This document shows, in pieces, positions 31,838-39,216 of a DNA stretch of 41,704 bases (position 1 is its first letter; the number at the start of each line of letters is the position of its first letter). Where the stretch lies: NCBI RefSeq assembly GCF_001642695.1, contig NZ_LWCC02000142.1, positions 1-41,704 on the forward strand, in the 5' to 3' direction. The translations under genes were made by a program, and so were the position numbers. A model generated the notes under the pieces. It saw only the letters and a program-made list of their open reading frames with translations, did no database searches and was not told where the DNA came from. Origin of the DNA: Streptomyces chilikensis (GTDB lineage Bacteria; Actinomycetota; Actinomycetes; Streptomycetales; Streptomycetaceae).

Positions 31838-32850
31838 CCACCGTCCAGCTGCTCATCGGCGCCCTGACCCTGCTCACCAACGCCTTCTTCGTCGGCGCCG
31901 AATTCGCCCTGATCTCCGTACGCCGCAGCCAGATCGAACCCAAGGCCCAGGCCGGAAACAAGCGCGCCCGCACCACACTGTGGGGCATCGAACACCTGTC
32001 GGCGATGATGGCCACCGCCCAGCTCGGCATCACCGTCTCCTCCCTCGTCCTCGGCGCCGTCGCCGAGCCGGCCATCGCCCACCTGCTGGAGCCGCCCTTC
32101 CACGCGATCGGCGTGCCCGAGGGACTCATCCACCCCATCGCCTTCGTCATCGCCCTGACCCTGGCGACCTACCTGCACATGCTCTTCGGCGAGATGATCC
32201 CCAAGAACATCGCCCTGGCCGCCCCGGCACCCACCGCGCTGTTCCTCGGCCCGCCGCTGGTAGCCCTCACCCGCGCGCTCAGGCCCGTCATCTTCGGCAT
32301 CAACGCCTTCGCCAACACCCTGCTGCGCCTGCTGAAGGTCGAGCCCAAGGACGAGGTCGCCGCCGTATTCACCGACGACGAGCTCGCCCGCCTGGTCACC
32401 GACTCCAGCCAGGCCGGTCTGCTCGATCCGGCCGACGGTGAACGGCTGCGCGACGCCCTGGAACTCGGCACCCGGCCGGTCGGCGAGGTCCTGGTGCCGC
32501 TGGCCCGGATGAGCACGGTCGACCACCGCATCACCCCGGCCCAGCTGGAGAAGGCGGCCACGGGCGCCGGCTACTCCCGGATGCCCGTCGTGGGTCCCGG
32601 CGGAACGATCATGGGCTACCTGCACATCAAGGACGCCATCGGCGTGCCCGACCGGCACAGGCCCTTCCCCCGCACCGCCCTGCACCCGGTGACCCGCGTG
32701 CGGATCGACACCCCGCTCGACGACGCCCTCACCGCGATGCGGGCCAGCGGTACCCACCTCGCCGCCGTCACCGGCGACAAGGGAACCGTCATCGGTTTCG
32801 TCACCATGGAGGACGTCCTGTCCGAACTCGTCGGCCCGACCGCCGCGTGA
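31834..32850 (+). CDS. second CNNM/CorC-type membrane protein
   Basis: 338 residues; ATG 31834 overlaps the previous stop (ATGA). CNNM domain about 1-170: LIGALTLLTNAFFVGAEFAL, SVRRSQIEPKAQAGNKRART, ATAQLGITVSSLVLGAVAEP, FGEMIPKNIALA. CBS domains about 205-335: VGEVLVPLARMSTVDHRITP, AGYSRMPVVGPGGTIMGYLH, IKDAIG, then DDALTAMRASGTHLAAVTGD and GFVTMEDVLSELVG. The C-terminal CorC_HlyC domain present in its partner is missing, as is common for the second member of such pairs. Confidence 0.93.
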   Translation: MTTVQLLIGALTLLTNAFFVGAEFALISVRRSQIEPKAQAGNKRARTTLWGIEHLSAMMATAQLGITVSSLVLGAVAEPAIAHLLEPPFHAIGVPEGLIHPIAFVIALTLATYLHMLFGEMIPKNIALAAPAPTALFLGPPLVALTRALRPVIFGINAFANTLLRLLKVEPKDEVAAVFTDDELARLVTDSSQAGLLDPADGERLRDALELGTRPVGEVLVPLARMSTVDHRITPAQLEKAATGAGYSRMPVVGPGGTIMGYLHIKDAIGVPDRHRPFPRTALHPVTRVRIDTPLDDALTAMRASGTHLAAVTGDKGTVIGFVTMEDVLSELVGPTAA

Positions 32851-33066
32851 CGGCCGCGGGCCGGAGGCCGGCGCCCTGACGTCGTCCGCCACCGGACGGG
32901 CAGGCGCCGGCGCCGGCCGGGCGAGGTGACGGGTGAAGGACTGTATCGCCGGCCGGGTGAGTCCCGTGTTCCTGGGTAGAACGGCTGTTGGCTCGTGCGG
33001 TTGCGTGAGCCGGAGCACGCCCGTGCGAAGGGCTGCTCCCAGGCATGGAACGAAGGATCGACCGGT

Positions 33067-33270
33067 ATGGCCAGCGGCACCGTGAAGTGGTTCAACGCAG
33101 AAAAGGGCTTCGGCTTCATCGAGCAGGACGGCGGAGGCCCGGACGTCTTCGCCCATTACTCCGAGATCCAGGGCAGCGGCTACCGCGAGCTGACCGAGGG
33201 TGAGCACGTCACCTTCGACATCGGCCAGGGGCAGAAGGGCCCGCAGGCCCAGAACATCGTCCGGGGCTGA
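33067..33270 (+). CDS. cold-shock domain protein
   Basis: 67 residues from ATG 33067 (GAAGGA ahead). [20 protein letters not shown] carries RNP1 (KGFGFI), and [20 protein letters not shown] carries RNP2 (VFAHY). [20 protein letters not shown] completes the OB barrel. A single-strand nucleic acid chaperone of the CspA type. The long upstream untranslated region (about 200 bp after the CNNM gene) is as expected for regulated csp genes. A terminator follows. Confidence 0.97.
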   Translation: MASGTVKWFNAEKGFGFIEQDGGGPDVFAHYSEIQGSGYRELTEGEHVTFDIGQGQKGPQAQNIVRG

Positions 33271-33293
33271 CCGGACACGAGGACGTGAAGGAA

Positions 33294-33320
33294 GGCGGCC
33301 GCCCGCACCGGGCGGTCGCC
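33294..33320 (+). terminator. terminator after the cold-shock gene
   Basis: Arms ggcggccgcccg (33294-33305) and cgggcggtcgcc (33309-33320) pair over 12 bp with one G-U, loop CAC, followed by TCTCTCGTCG. It lies 24 bp after the csp stop. Confidence 0.75.
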
Positions 33321-33650
33321 TCTCTCGTCGGACGGTGAAGACTCCGAGGCCGGCCAGGCACCGCTCGTACTCCTCCCCGCGCCCCGGGGTCCGGCCGGAC
33401 AGGAGGCGCGAACCGACTGCGGACATCGGCGCGGGGTGGCTCGGACTCCGGCGGCAGGGGTGCGTCACCGGTGGTCCGGATGCCGTCGGTCGCGGACGGG
33501 GCTCCAGGACCGCACGAGTGTCCGGCCCGTCCCCAGGAACCACTCTGGCCGGTTGTGGTCTGCGTGTTCCCCGTGCGCCTCGCCCACACTGGTGCCGCCC
33601 GCCACACCCGCACACCGAGCATCGGTGTCCCGCGCTCGGGAAGGCCCAGG
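33321..33650. other. intergenic region before the ferric-reductase-like gene
   Basis: 330 bp; nothing recognised beyond the promoter that the downstream gene must have. Open frames here lack ribosome sites. Confidence 0.4.
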
Positions 33651-34667
33651 ATGCTGCCAGAGACGACGCCGGGGGACGACGGCACGACCGTCCGGCCCGC
33701 CCGTGACCGGCGTCCCGCCGATCGCGTGACCCTGCGCTCCGACCTGCGGTCCGCGGTGCCCGACGCGACCGCCGCGGTCGTGGTCACGGCGGCCGTCTTC
33801 GTGCTCCTGTGGGCCCGCATGGAGTCGGGCGACTCGGCGACGGTCGCGGTCATGCCGTTCATGGACGACCCCGGCACGTACTGGATGTACCTGCTCAGCC
33901 AGGCCTTCGGCTGGTCGGGGCTGTTGTGGGCGTGGGGCACGGTCATGCTCGGGCTGCTGCTGTCCGGGCCGGGTCCCACCCGCCTGCCGGTCTCCCCCCA
34001 GGTCATGGAGCGCTGGCACCGCACCACGAGCCTGACCACGATGGCCCTGATGCTCGCGCACGCGCTGATGTTCGCGGCCGAGCTCGTCCGCTACGAGACC
34101 GAACTGGCGTGGGCGAGGCGGCTGTGGACGGGCTTCGCGGACAGCTTCGTGCCCGGTTGGTACGACTCCGGCACCGGACAGATCGCCATCCCCCTCGGCC
34201 AGGGGGCCCTCTATCTCGCCGTGCCGCTGGGCCTGCTGTTCTACGTCCGGCACCGCATCGGCGCCGGCACCTGGCGGCGGCTGCACCGGTTCGTCGTCGT
34301 GGTGTACGTGCTGAGCGTGTGGCACACCCTGCTGTACGGCACCAACGTCTGGTACGGCGAGTGGCCCCGCACAGCGCTGTGGCTGCTGCAGCTCCCGGTC
34401 GCCGTGCTGCTGCTCGTGCGGCTGCTGCGGCCGGCCCGCCGGGCGGAGAGGCTGGGCGCGCCGGGCAGGCGCCCGGCAGGCGGCTCTGCCCGCGGCTCTG
34501 CCCGCGGCCGGTCGCTGACGGGCTGGACGCTGCGGGCTGCGGGCCGGGCCACCGCCGCGGCCATGGTCGCCGGCCTCCTCCTGGTGGTCGTCTCCGGGCA
34601 CGACGGCGGCAGGGAACGTCCCGCCGGGACGCCGGCGAGCAGCCCGCACCCCAAGGAGACGGAGTGA
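33651..34667 (+). CDS. ferric-reductase-like transmembrane (cytochrome b type) protein
   Basis: 338 residues from ATG 33651 (AAGGCCCAGG ahead). Membrane helices: AAVVVTAAVFVLLWARMESG, YWMYLLSQAFGWSGLLWAWG, TSLTTMALMLAHALMFAAEL, IPLGQGALYLAVPLGLLFYV, HRFVVVVYVLSVWHTLLYG, ALWLLQLPVAVLLLVRLL and a C-terminal helix. Paired histidines in RWHRTTSLTTMALMLAHALM and RLHRFVVVVYVLSVWHTLLY are positioned for two b-haems, as in YedZ/ferric reductase domains. No FAD/NAD domain, so it would be a membrane electron carrier with a separate partner. Next on the strand are a small membrane gene and a PepSY protein, suggesting a metal-reduction or metal-stress operon. Confidence 0.85.
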   Translation: MLPETTPGDDGTTVRPARDRRPADRVTLRSDLRSAVPDATAAVVVTAAVFVLLWARMESGDSATVAVMPFMDDPGTYWMYLLSQAFGWSGLLWAWGTVMLGLLLSGPGPTRLPVSPQVMERWHRTTSLTTMALMLAHALMFAAELVRYETELAWARRLWTGFADSFVPGWYDSGTGQIAIPLGQGALYLAVPLGLLFYVRHRIGAGTWRRLHRFVVVVYVLSVWHTLLYGTNVWYGEWPRTALWLLQLPVAVLLLVRLLRPARRAERLGAPGRRPAGGSARGSARGRSLTGWTLRAAGRATAAAMVAGLLLVVVSGHDGGRERPAGTPASSPHPKETE

Positions 34668-34691
34668 CCGCGGGACCGGCTCCGGCAGCCC

Positions 34692-35645
34692 GTGCGCGAC
34701 GGACCGGGTAGCGGGTTCCGGCGCTCCGCCGGAGGGCTGCTCCACGCCTGCGCGTCCCTCCTGTTCGGCGCGGCGGGACACGCGGCGGCCGGAGGCGGAC
34801 TGCCCGGTGTGGAGATGGTGGCGGCCACGCTGGCCGCGCTGACGGTGCTGAGCTGCGTGTGCGCCGTCCGGGCCCGGCGGCGCCGGTTCGAGACCGCGGT
34901 CGTCGGGTCCTGGGTGCAACAGGTGCTGCTGCACCTGGCGTTCTCCACGCTGTCCGGCCGCTCCGGCACAGGACCCGGCACCGGCCCCGGCACCGGCTCC
35001 GGACCCATAGGGCACCCGGCACCCGCACCGGCCGGTGTGCACGAACACGCCAGGCCCGACGTCGTGACCTCCATGGGCGCCGCGCATCTGCTGGCCACGC
35101 TCGCGGCTGTTCCGGTGCTGTTGCACGGGGAGCGGCTGCTGCGGCGCATGATCCGGCTGCTGGCCCGGCAGCCGCACCTTCCGGCGTGTGCGACCGTGCC
35201 GCGTCCGGGAGCCGTCCGGGTGCCGGCGCCGGCCGGTCCGCCGCCCCTGTCCTTCGGTGCCCGTCTGGCCCGCGCCCGCACCAGGCGCGGACCTCCTTCG
35301 GTGATCCCGGCCGCCCGCACCGCGCGGGTCCGGCCGGACCGTTCCCGTCCGGACCGGGTCCGGACGGGACTTCGTCCTGTCCACCTTTCGCAGCGCGCCG
35401 CGCCACGGCGCGCCGGACGAGGGATCACCCATGACCACGACGGAAACCGGCCCGGTCGCCGCACCGGGCTCCGGAGGCGCGCCCGACGGCGGCCGCCCCA
35501 CCCGCTCACGCCACGGCGTACGCGCCCTGATCGTGCGCCTGCACTTCTACGCCGGCGTGTTCGTCGCGCCCTTCCTGTTCGTCGCCGCCCTCACCGGGCT
35601 GCTCTACGCCTTCACACCCCAGTTCGACCAGTTGCTCTACGGTGA
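34692..35645 (+). CDS. membrane protein of the PepSY operon, probably lacking its native stop
   Basis: From GTG 34692 the frame encodes LLHACASLLFGAAGHAAAGG, MVAATLAALTVLSCVCAVRA, FETAVVGSWVQQVLLHLAFS, VVTSMGAAHLLATLAAVPVL and a basic tail FGARLARARTRRGPPSVIPA. Four hydrophobic segments and the HEHARPD loop resemble small membrane proteins found next to PepSY/copper-handling genes. Homologues, as I remember them, end soon after an RRGPP motif, near 35320. Here the frame has no stop until 35645 and overlaps the PepSY gene by 215 bp, so the last ~110 residues look like read-through. A lost stop or a frameshift is likely; the start is also not marked by a good ribosome site. Confidence 0.6.
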   Translation: MRDGPGSGFRRSAGGLLHACASLLFGAAGHAAAGGGLPGVEMVAATLAALTVLSCVCAVRARRRRFETAVVGSWVQQVLLHLAFSTLSGRSGTGPGTGPGTGSGPIGHPAPAPAGVHEHARPDVVTSMGAAHLLATLAAVPVLLHGERLLRRMIRLLARQPHLPACATVPRPGAVRVPAPAGPPPLSFGARLARARTRRGPPSVIPAARTARVRPDRSRPDRVRTGLRPVHLSQRAAPRRAGRGITHDHDGNRPGRRTGLRRRARRRPPHPLTPRRTRPDRAPALLRRRVRRALPVRRRPHRAALRLHTPVRPVALR

Positions 35646-36870
35646 CCGGCTCACCGTGGAGCAGGTCGGGGACGCTCCCCGCCCGCTGGCCGAGCAGATC
35701 GAGGCCGCCCGCGCCGCCCACCCCGAGGGCACGCTCGCCTCGGTGATCACACCGCCCGGCCCGGAGGACACCACCCGCGTCGTGCTCTCGCTGCCGGAGC
35801 TGGGGGAGAACCAGCGCACCGTGTTCGTCGACCCCTACACCGCCGAGGTGCAGGGCGAGCTGACGACCTGGTGGGGCGCCACGCCGCTCACCGCCTGGCT
35901 CGACGAGTTCCACCGGAGCCTCCACCTCGGCGAGTTCGGCACCCTCTACTCCGAACTCGCGGCGAGCTGGCTGTGGGTCGTGGCCGCCGGGGGCCTGGTG
36001 CTGTGGACCGGACGCGCCCGGGGACAGCGCGCCGCCTCCGCCCGCGGTGTCCTGTTCCCCGACCGTTCCGCCGGTGGCGTCCGCCGGACCCGGAGCCTGC
36101 ACGCCGCGACCGGAGTCTGGCTGTCGCTGGGCCTGTTCTTCCTCAGCGCCACCGGCCTGACCTGGTCGGAGTACGCGGGCGCGCGGTTCGACCAGGCGGT
36201 CGACGCGGTCCGGGGTCAGGCGCCGGTGCTCGACACCAGACTGCCCGGATCGGCTCCGGCCGACGGCGGCGGTGAGCACGCGGGCCACCACGCCGGCGGT
36301 GGCGGTGACACGGCCGGCGTCGCGCCGGAGGACTTCGGCACCGCGCTGCGGACGGCCCGGGACGCGGGTCTCGACGGGACCGTCGTCGTCACCCCGCCGA
36401 CGGGAGAAGGCATGGCCTGGACCGTGACCCAGAGCGACAACACCTGGCCGGTCCACTACGACGGCGTCGCCGTCGACGTCATGGAGGCGGAGGTCACCGA
36501 CCGCACCCGCTGGGCCGACCACCCGCTCGCCGCGAAGCTGAGCAAGCTCGGCGTCCAGGGCCACATGGGGGTGCTCTTCGGCATCGTCAACCAGGTCGTC
36601 CTGGCGGCGATCGCCGTCGGCCTGATGTGCGTGATGTTCTGGGGCTACCGCATGTGGTGGCAGCGCCGGCCCACCCGTGACGGCCGGCGGGCGGCGTTCG
36701 GCAGACCGCCGGCCCGTGGAACCTGGCGGAGTCTGCCGTGGCCGGTCCTGCTCGTCGGCATACCGGTGGTTACGGCCGTCGGCTGGGCGCTGCCGGTGTT
36801 CGGGGTGACGCTGCTGGCGTTCCTCGTCGTGGACGTCGTTGTGGGCGTCCTCCGCGGACAGCGGTCCTGA
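35431..36870 (+). CDS. PepSY-associated transmembrane protein
   Basis: 479 residues from ATG 35431 (GAGGGATC ahead). Helix 1 is RLHFYAGVFVAPFLFVAALT (36-55) followed by GLLYAFTPQFDQLLYGD, the standard start of PepSY_TM proteins. PepSY-like extracytoplasmic segments include EQIEAARAAHPEGTLASVIT and FVDPYTAEVQGELTTW. Later helices: AASWLWVVAAGGLVLWTG, GVWLSLGLFFLSATGLTW, VNQVVLAAIAVGLMCVMFWG and two at the C-terminus. A His-rich loop (GGGEHAGHHAGGGG) near residue 285 could bind a metal. Members are linked to iron/copper reduction and siderophore use. Probably co-transcribed with the preceding two genes. Confidence 0.9.
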   Translation: MTTTETGPVAAPGSGGAPDGGRPTRSRHGVRALIVRLHFYAGVFVAPFLFVAALTGLLYAFTPQFDQLLYGDRLTVEQVGDAPRPLAEQIEAARAAHPEGTLASVITPPGPEDTTRVVLSLPELGENQRTVFVDPYTAEVQGELTTWWGATPLTAWLDEFHRSLHLGEFGTLYSELAASWLWVVAAGGLVLWTGRARGQRAASARGVLFPDRSAGGVRRTRSLHAATGVWLSLGLFFLSATGLTWSEYAGARFDQAVDAVRGQAPVLDTRLPGSAPADGGGEHAGHHAGGGGDTAGVAPEDFGTALRTARDAGLDGTVVVTPPTGEGMAWTVTQSDNTWPVHYDGVAVDVMEAEVTDRTRWADHPLAAKLSKLGVQGHMGVLFGIVNQVVLAAIAVGLMCVMFWGYRMWWQRRPTRDGRRAAFGRPPARGTWRSLPWPVLLVGIPVVTAVGWALPVFGVTLLAFLVVDVVVGVLRGQRS

Positions 36871-36874
36871 ACTA

Positions 36875-36908
36875 GTGGTCGCGGGGACCTCGAGGTCCCC
36901 GCGACCAC
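36875..36908. terminator. 34-bp perfect palindrome after the PepSY gene
   Basis: Both halves (36875-36891 and 36892-36908) are exact reverse complements with no spacer, four bases after the PepSY stop. In RNA it forms a long GC stem with a small loop, a strong terminator for the operon and possibly for antisense transcription. It also separates that operon from the riboswitch. Confidence 0.8.
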
Positions 36909-36949
36909 CGGCGTGCCCACCCGGGCGGCGAGGACGAGGGCCCTCATGT

Positions 36950-37132
36950 CCGAGTGTCCTGCCGGTGGGATGATGGCCGGTGACAGGGCGACGGCGGTCC
37001 GAGGAAGCCGGTGTGAATCCGGCGCGGTCCCGCCACTGTGATCGGCGAGCGGACCCGGAAGCGCCACTGCCCGCGAAGCGGGTGGGAAGGCCGGAAAAGC
37101 GTCGACCCGAGAGCCAGGAGACTCACGCGGTC
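36950..37132 (+). promoter_or_regulatory. cobalamin (B12) riboswitch
   Basis: The conserved core is directly visible: AAGCCGGTGTGAATCCGGCG (from 37005), then CGGTCCCGCCACTGTGAT and, at the 3' end, GAGAGCCAGGAGACTC, the B12-box partner. The intervening stem region ATCGGCGAGCGGACCCGG…GCCGG fits the class. Riboswitches of this family lower expression when adenosyl-/hydroxo-cobalamin is abundant. Downstream, CCGGGG…CCCCGG around 37150-37168, just before the ribosome site GAGAGAGGAAGG, could form the expression platform. It controls the (2Fe-2S) protein gene at 37185. Confidence 0.92.
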
Positions 37133-37184
37133 GCCTCCTCGACGAACACCGGGGCGGATCTCCCCGGAGAGAGGAAGGCTCGGC

Positions 37185-37589
37185 ATGCCCGAGTGGCCCC
37201 GGGGAACGGGACCTGACGGTCCGTCGAAGCACACCGCGCCCGCACCGGTTCCCTGCCGGATGGTCGTCTGCCGCGACTGCTGCTGCGGCAGTCCGAAGGT
37301 GAGGGGTGTCGATCACGCGCAGCAGACCGCACGACTGCGGCAGGTCGCGCCCGTGCAGGTCTCGGACTGCCTGGACGTCTGCGACCAGGCCAACGTCGTC
37401 GTCGTGCGGCCCTCGGCCGCCGGACGGGCGGCCGGCGCCCGGCCGGTGTGGCTGGGCCTGGTGAACGACCCGGACGCGACCGAGGACATCGCCGCCTGGG
37501 TGAGCGCCGGGGGCCCCGGGGTGGTTCCACGCCCGGCGATCCTCGACCTCTACGTCTTCCAGCCCCCGCGCCGCGCCACCGGTCCCTGA
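37185..37589 (+). CDS. (2Fe-2S) ferredoxin-like protein under B12 control
   Basis: 134 residues from ATG 37185 (GAGAGGAAGG ahead). MVVCRDCCCGSPKVRGVDHA (C29, C32-C34) and QVSDCLDVCDQANVVVVRPS (C62, C66) give the C…CC(C)…C…C pattern of thioredoxin-fold [2Fe-2S] ferredoxins. PVWLGLVNDPDATEDIAAWV and GVVPRPAILDLYVFQPPRR complete it. Relatives in Streptomyces sit near cobalt chelatase (cobN) or cobalamin genes, and the riboswitch agrees with a role in B12 or cobalt metabolism (electron donor or metallochaperone). No other B12 gene is in the window, so the gene is either solitary or detached from its operon. Confidence 0.85.
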   Translation: MPEWPRGTGPDGPSKHTAPAPVPCRMVVCRDCCCGSPKVRGVDHAQQTARLRQVAPVQVSDCLDVCDQANVVVVRPSAAGRAAGARPVWLGLVNDPDATEDIAAWVSAGGPGVVPRPAILDLYVFQPPRRATGP

Positions 37590-37823
37590 CCGGCCCGGGT
37601 CGTGGCCTCCCGGCCCGCTCGTCCTGTGGGCGGGAGGACGCGCGCAAACGAGGGAGGAGGCGGCCTGCGCCGGTGGGGGCGATGCCTCCGTCGGTGCAGG
37701 CCTGCCCACCGGCGATGCGCCCGCATCCGGTCGGTCGAGTTCCTTTGGCTCATGTGCGGCCGGCGGTCCGGATGCTCGGCGAATGAACTTGCTCCGCTTC
37801 GGCGGACAGGGTGGTTGTGCCGG
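37590..37823. other. intergenic region, nothing recognised
   Basis: About 230 bp between the (2Fe-2S) gene and an IS3 remnant. No ribosome site or family motif on either strand. Confidence 0.4.
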
Positions 37824-37900
37824 TCAGGCCTCGGGGGCGGCGTCGTAGTCGGCGGGGCCGCGACAGTCCAGGGCACCGTGCAGTCGGCGGGCGCGGCGGC
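37824..37900 (-). pseudogene. IS3-type transposase, extreme C-terminus
   Basis: On the minus strand, ending at TGA 37826-37824: RRLHGALDCRGPADYDAAPE, A, stop. This resembles the NxRRLHSALGxRSPADYEAA ending of IS3 OrfB proteins. Only about 22 residues remain. It abuts the 3' end of the zinc-ribbon gene. Confidence 0.45.
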
Positions 37901-37907
37901 GCCCGCC

Positions 37908-38102
37908 CTACGCCACGGCGCCGTGCCCTGCCTCGCCCGGGTTCCCCGCCCGCCGGCCGGGTTCGGTCTCGTCCAGTTCCCAGTGGTGCCGGCACTCATC
38001 GCACCGGTACACCACCAGGCCCGCATCCACCGTCAGCGTCTCCTCGGTCGGGCAGCGGGTGCCGTCCCCGCGGCCCTCACACTCCTGAGCCCAAGCCCCC
38101 AT
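37908..38102 (-). CDS. small zinc-ribbon-like hypothetical protein
   Basis: 64 residues from ATG 38102 (a longer frame begins at 38183). MGAWAQECEGRGDGTRCPTE, ETLTVDAGLVVYRCDECRHH, WELDETEP, then a Gly/Arg tail. Cys residues at ECEG…RCP and YRCDEC can form one zinc site. The core looks real and conserved (CPTEETLTVDAGLVVYRCDE), but the final 15 residues are probably not native because an IS3 remnant follows directly. Confidence 0.55.
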   Translation of the reverse strand: MGAWAQECEGRGDGTRCPTEETLTVDAGLVVYRCDECRHHWELDETEPGRRAGNPGEAGHGAVA

Positions 38103-38183
38103 GCATCGACCATGCGCGGCCCCGGCACGGTCCGGGAGAGAGCCCGCAGGGGCGCACGGCGGCTCGGCCCGGCAAGATGTCAC

Positions 38184-38360
38184 ACGGCCCGCCCGGTGCC
38201 CCTCGCAGCCCTTCCGTAGGGCGACGGAGCAGTGAGGAACGCTCCTTGCAGCTCAGCCACTACGGCAGTGTCCGCCGGGCACACCGAAACGCTGCGGGCT
38301 GACCCAACCGGGATTCAGGGTTCATGAATTCCCGTCCGAGAACTCCCGCCCGTACCCACA
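38184..38360. other. intergenic region, nothing recognised
   Basis: No gene recognised between the zinc-ribbon gene and the toxin-antitoxin promoter. A less GC-rich stretch begins near 38280 and continues into that promoter. Confidence 0.35.
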
Positions 38361-38413
38361 TACGGACGTCCGTAGGCGAACTCATCCCTCCCGTAGCAAC
38401 CAATCCGCTACGG
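38361..38413 (+). promoter_or_regulatory. palindromic operators of the toxin-antitoxin genes
   Basis: A perfect palindrome TACGGACGTCCGTA (38361-38374) and an inverted repeat CCGTAGC (38391-38397)/GCTACGG (38407-38413) lie 50-100 bp before the antitoxin start, in AT-richer sequence including TACGGTAAAAC. Type II antitoxins usually bind such repeats to autoregulate. Confidence 0.5.
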
Positions 38414-38463
38414 TAAAACCCGTCAGGAATGAACTGGTAACCGTGAACCGCCCCGGAGGCAGC

Positions 38464-38757
38464 ATGAGCGAGCAGCCGTGGACGATCGACTCAATCGCTC
38501 ACGCTCTCCCGCACCCCGTTACCCGGCAGAAGTTCCTCACCGAGGCCAACCTCACCCCCGTCGACCAGCTCCCGACCGTCCTTGCCCGATGGGTGCGGTT
38601 CATCGAGCAGTGGGAGTCCGGACGTGAGCACGCCGAACACCTTCGTGATCACTTCAGGGAGTTCGGTCGCCTGCCCGCCGAATACGCGGCTACCGTCATC
38701 GACATGAACGATCAGCTTCAGGAGGACGCGCAGCCGCCGCACCGAGGGGCAGCGTGA
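38464..38757 (+). CDS. probable type II antitoxin
   Basis: 97 residues from ATG 38464, chosen because GGAGGC lies directly ahead; an earlier start at 38443 lacks this. SEQPWTIDSIAHALPHPVTR, QKFLTEANLTPVDQLPTVLA, RWVRFIEQWESGREHAEHLR, DHFREFGRLPAEYAATVIDM. Mainly helical, acidic C-terminal half. The family is not a classic RHH or PHD antitoxin that I can name. Identification rests on its overlap with a RelE-like toxin and the palindromic promoter. The last bases overlap the toxin GTG (GTGA). Confidence 0.75.
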   Translation: MSEQPWTIDSIAHALPHPVTRQKFLTEANLTPVDQLPTVLARWVRFIEQWESGREHAEHLRDHFREFGRLPAEYAATVIDMNDQLQEDAQPPHRGAA

Positions 38758-38999
38758 CCTACCAGGCCCTCTGGGGCCTCGACGCCTACCGGGACTACCA
38801 GCGACTGCCCGAGCACGCCCGCGCCGAAGTCGCCCGCTGCGTCATCGACGCCCAGCACGACCCGTACACCGCCTCGACCTCCTACGGTGTGGACGACGGC
38901 ATCATGCGCACCCTGGCCTACGGATACGCGGTGCTGGCCATCCTGATCGACGCGAACCACAAGGCGTTCACCGTGGTACGGCTCGACTACGTCGGCTGA
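38754..38999 (+). CDS. RelE/ParE-type toxin
   Basis: 81 residues from GTG 38754, overlapping the antitoxin stop. YQALWGLDAYRDYQRLPEHA, RAEVARCVIDAQHDPYTAST, YGVDDGIMRTLAYGYAVLAI, LIDANHKAFTVVRLDYVG. Helical pair followed by a beta-sheet with conserved R-x-L…Y…ILID…VxRLDYVG as in RelE-fold toxins, which cut ribosome-bound mRNA or target gyrase (ParE). Which activity applies cannot be judged. Confidence 0.85.
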   Translation: MTYQALWGLDAYRDYQRLPEHARAEVARCVIDAQHDPYTASTSYGVDDGIMRTLAYGYAVLAILIDANHKAFTVVRLDYVG

Positions 39000-39101
39000 C
39001 CCGCGCCGGGCGTAAGAGGGCGCACCTCGTCGTCGTTGCCCAGGGCATGACCAGGTCCGGCGAGAAGGCCGACCGGCCCACCCTTGGCCGAGGCGGACGT
39101 C

Positions 39102-39194
39102 GGCCACCACCGGGCCGTTGCCACCAGATGCGACAAGGTCGCGGTCCGCCACGAGGCGACGGTCCTCATCACCGCAATCAATGACCGGCTGTGA
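39102..39194 (+). pseudogene. IS5-family transposase, extreme C-terminus
   Basis: GHHRAVATRCDKVAVRHEAT, VLITAINDRL, stop at 39194. It matches the ending of IS5-type transposases (ATRxDKxAxxYEATVxVAxINxWL). Only about 30 residues remain, downstream of the toxin gene. Confidence 0.55.
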
Positions 39195-39216
39195 CCGGCG
39201 CCTTCCGAGCCGGCGC

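Noticed and set aside
31258-33615. 785-codon minus-strand frame across the CNNM and cold-shock genes
   Set aside because: It is antisense to three well-supported genes; Gly/Val/Asp-rich composition without domains.
33465-35501. 678-codon minus-strand frame
   Set aside because: Antisense to the ferric-reductase-like and following membrane genes; low-complexity translation.
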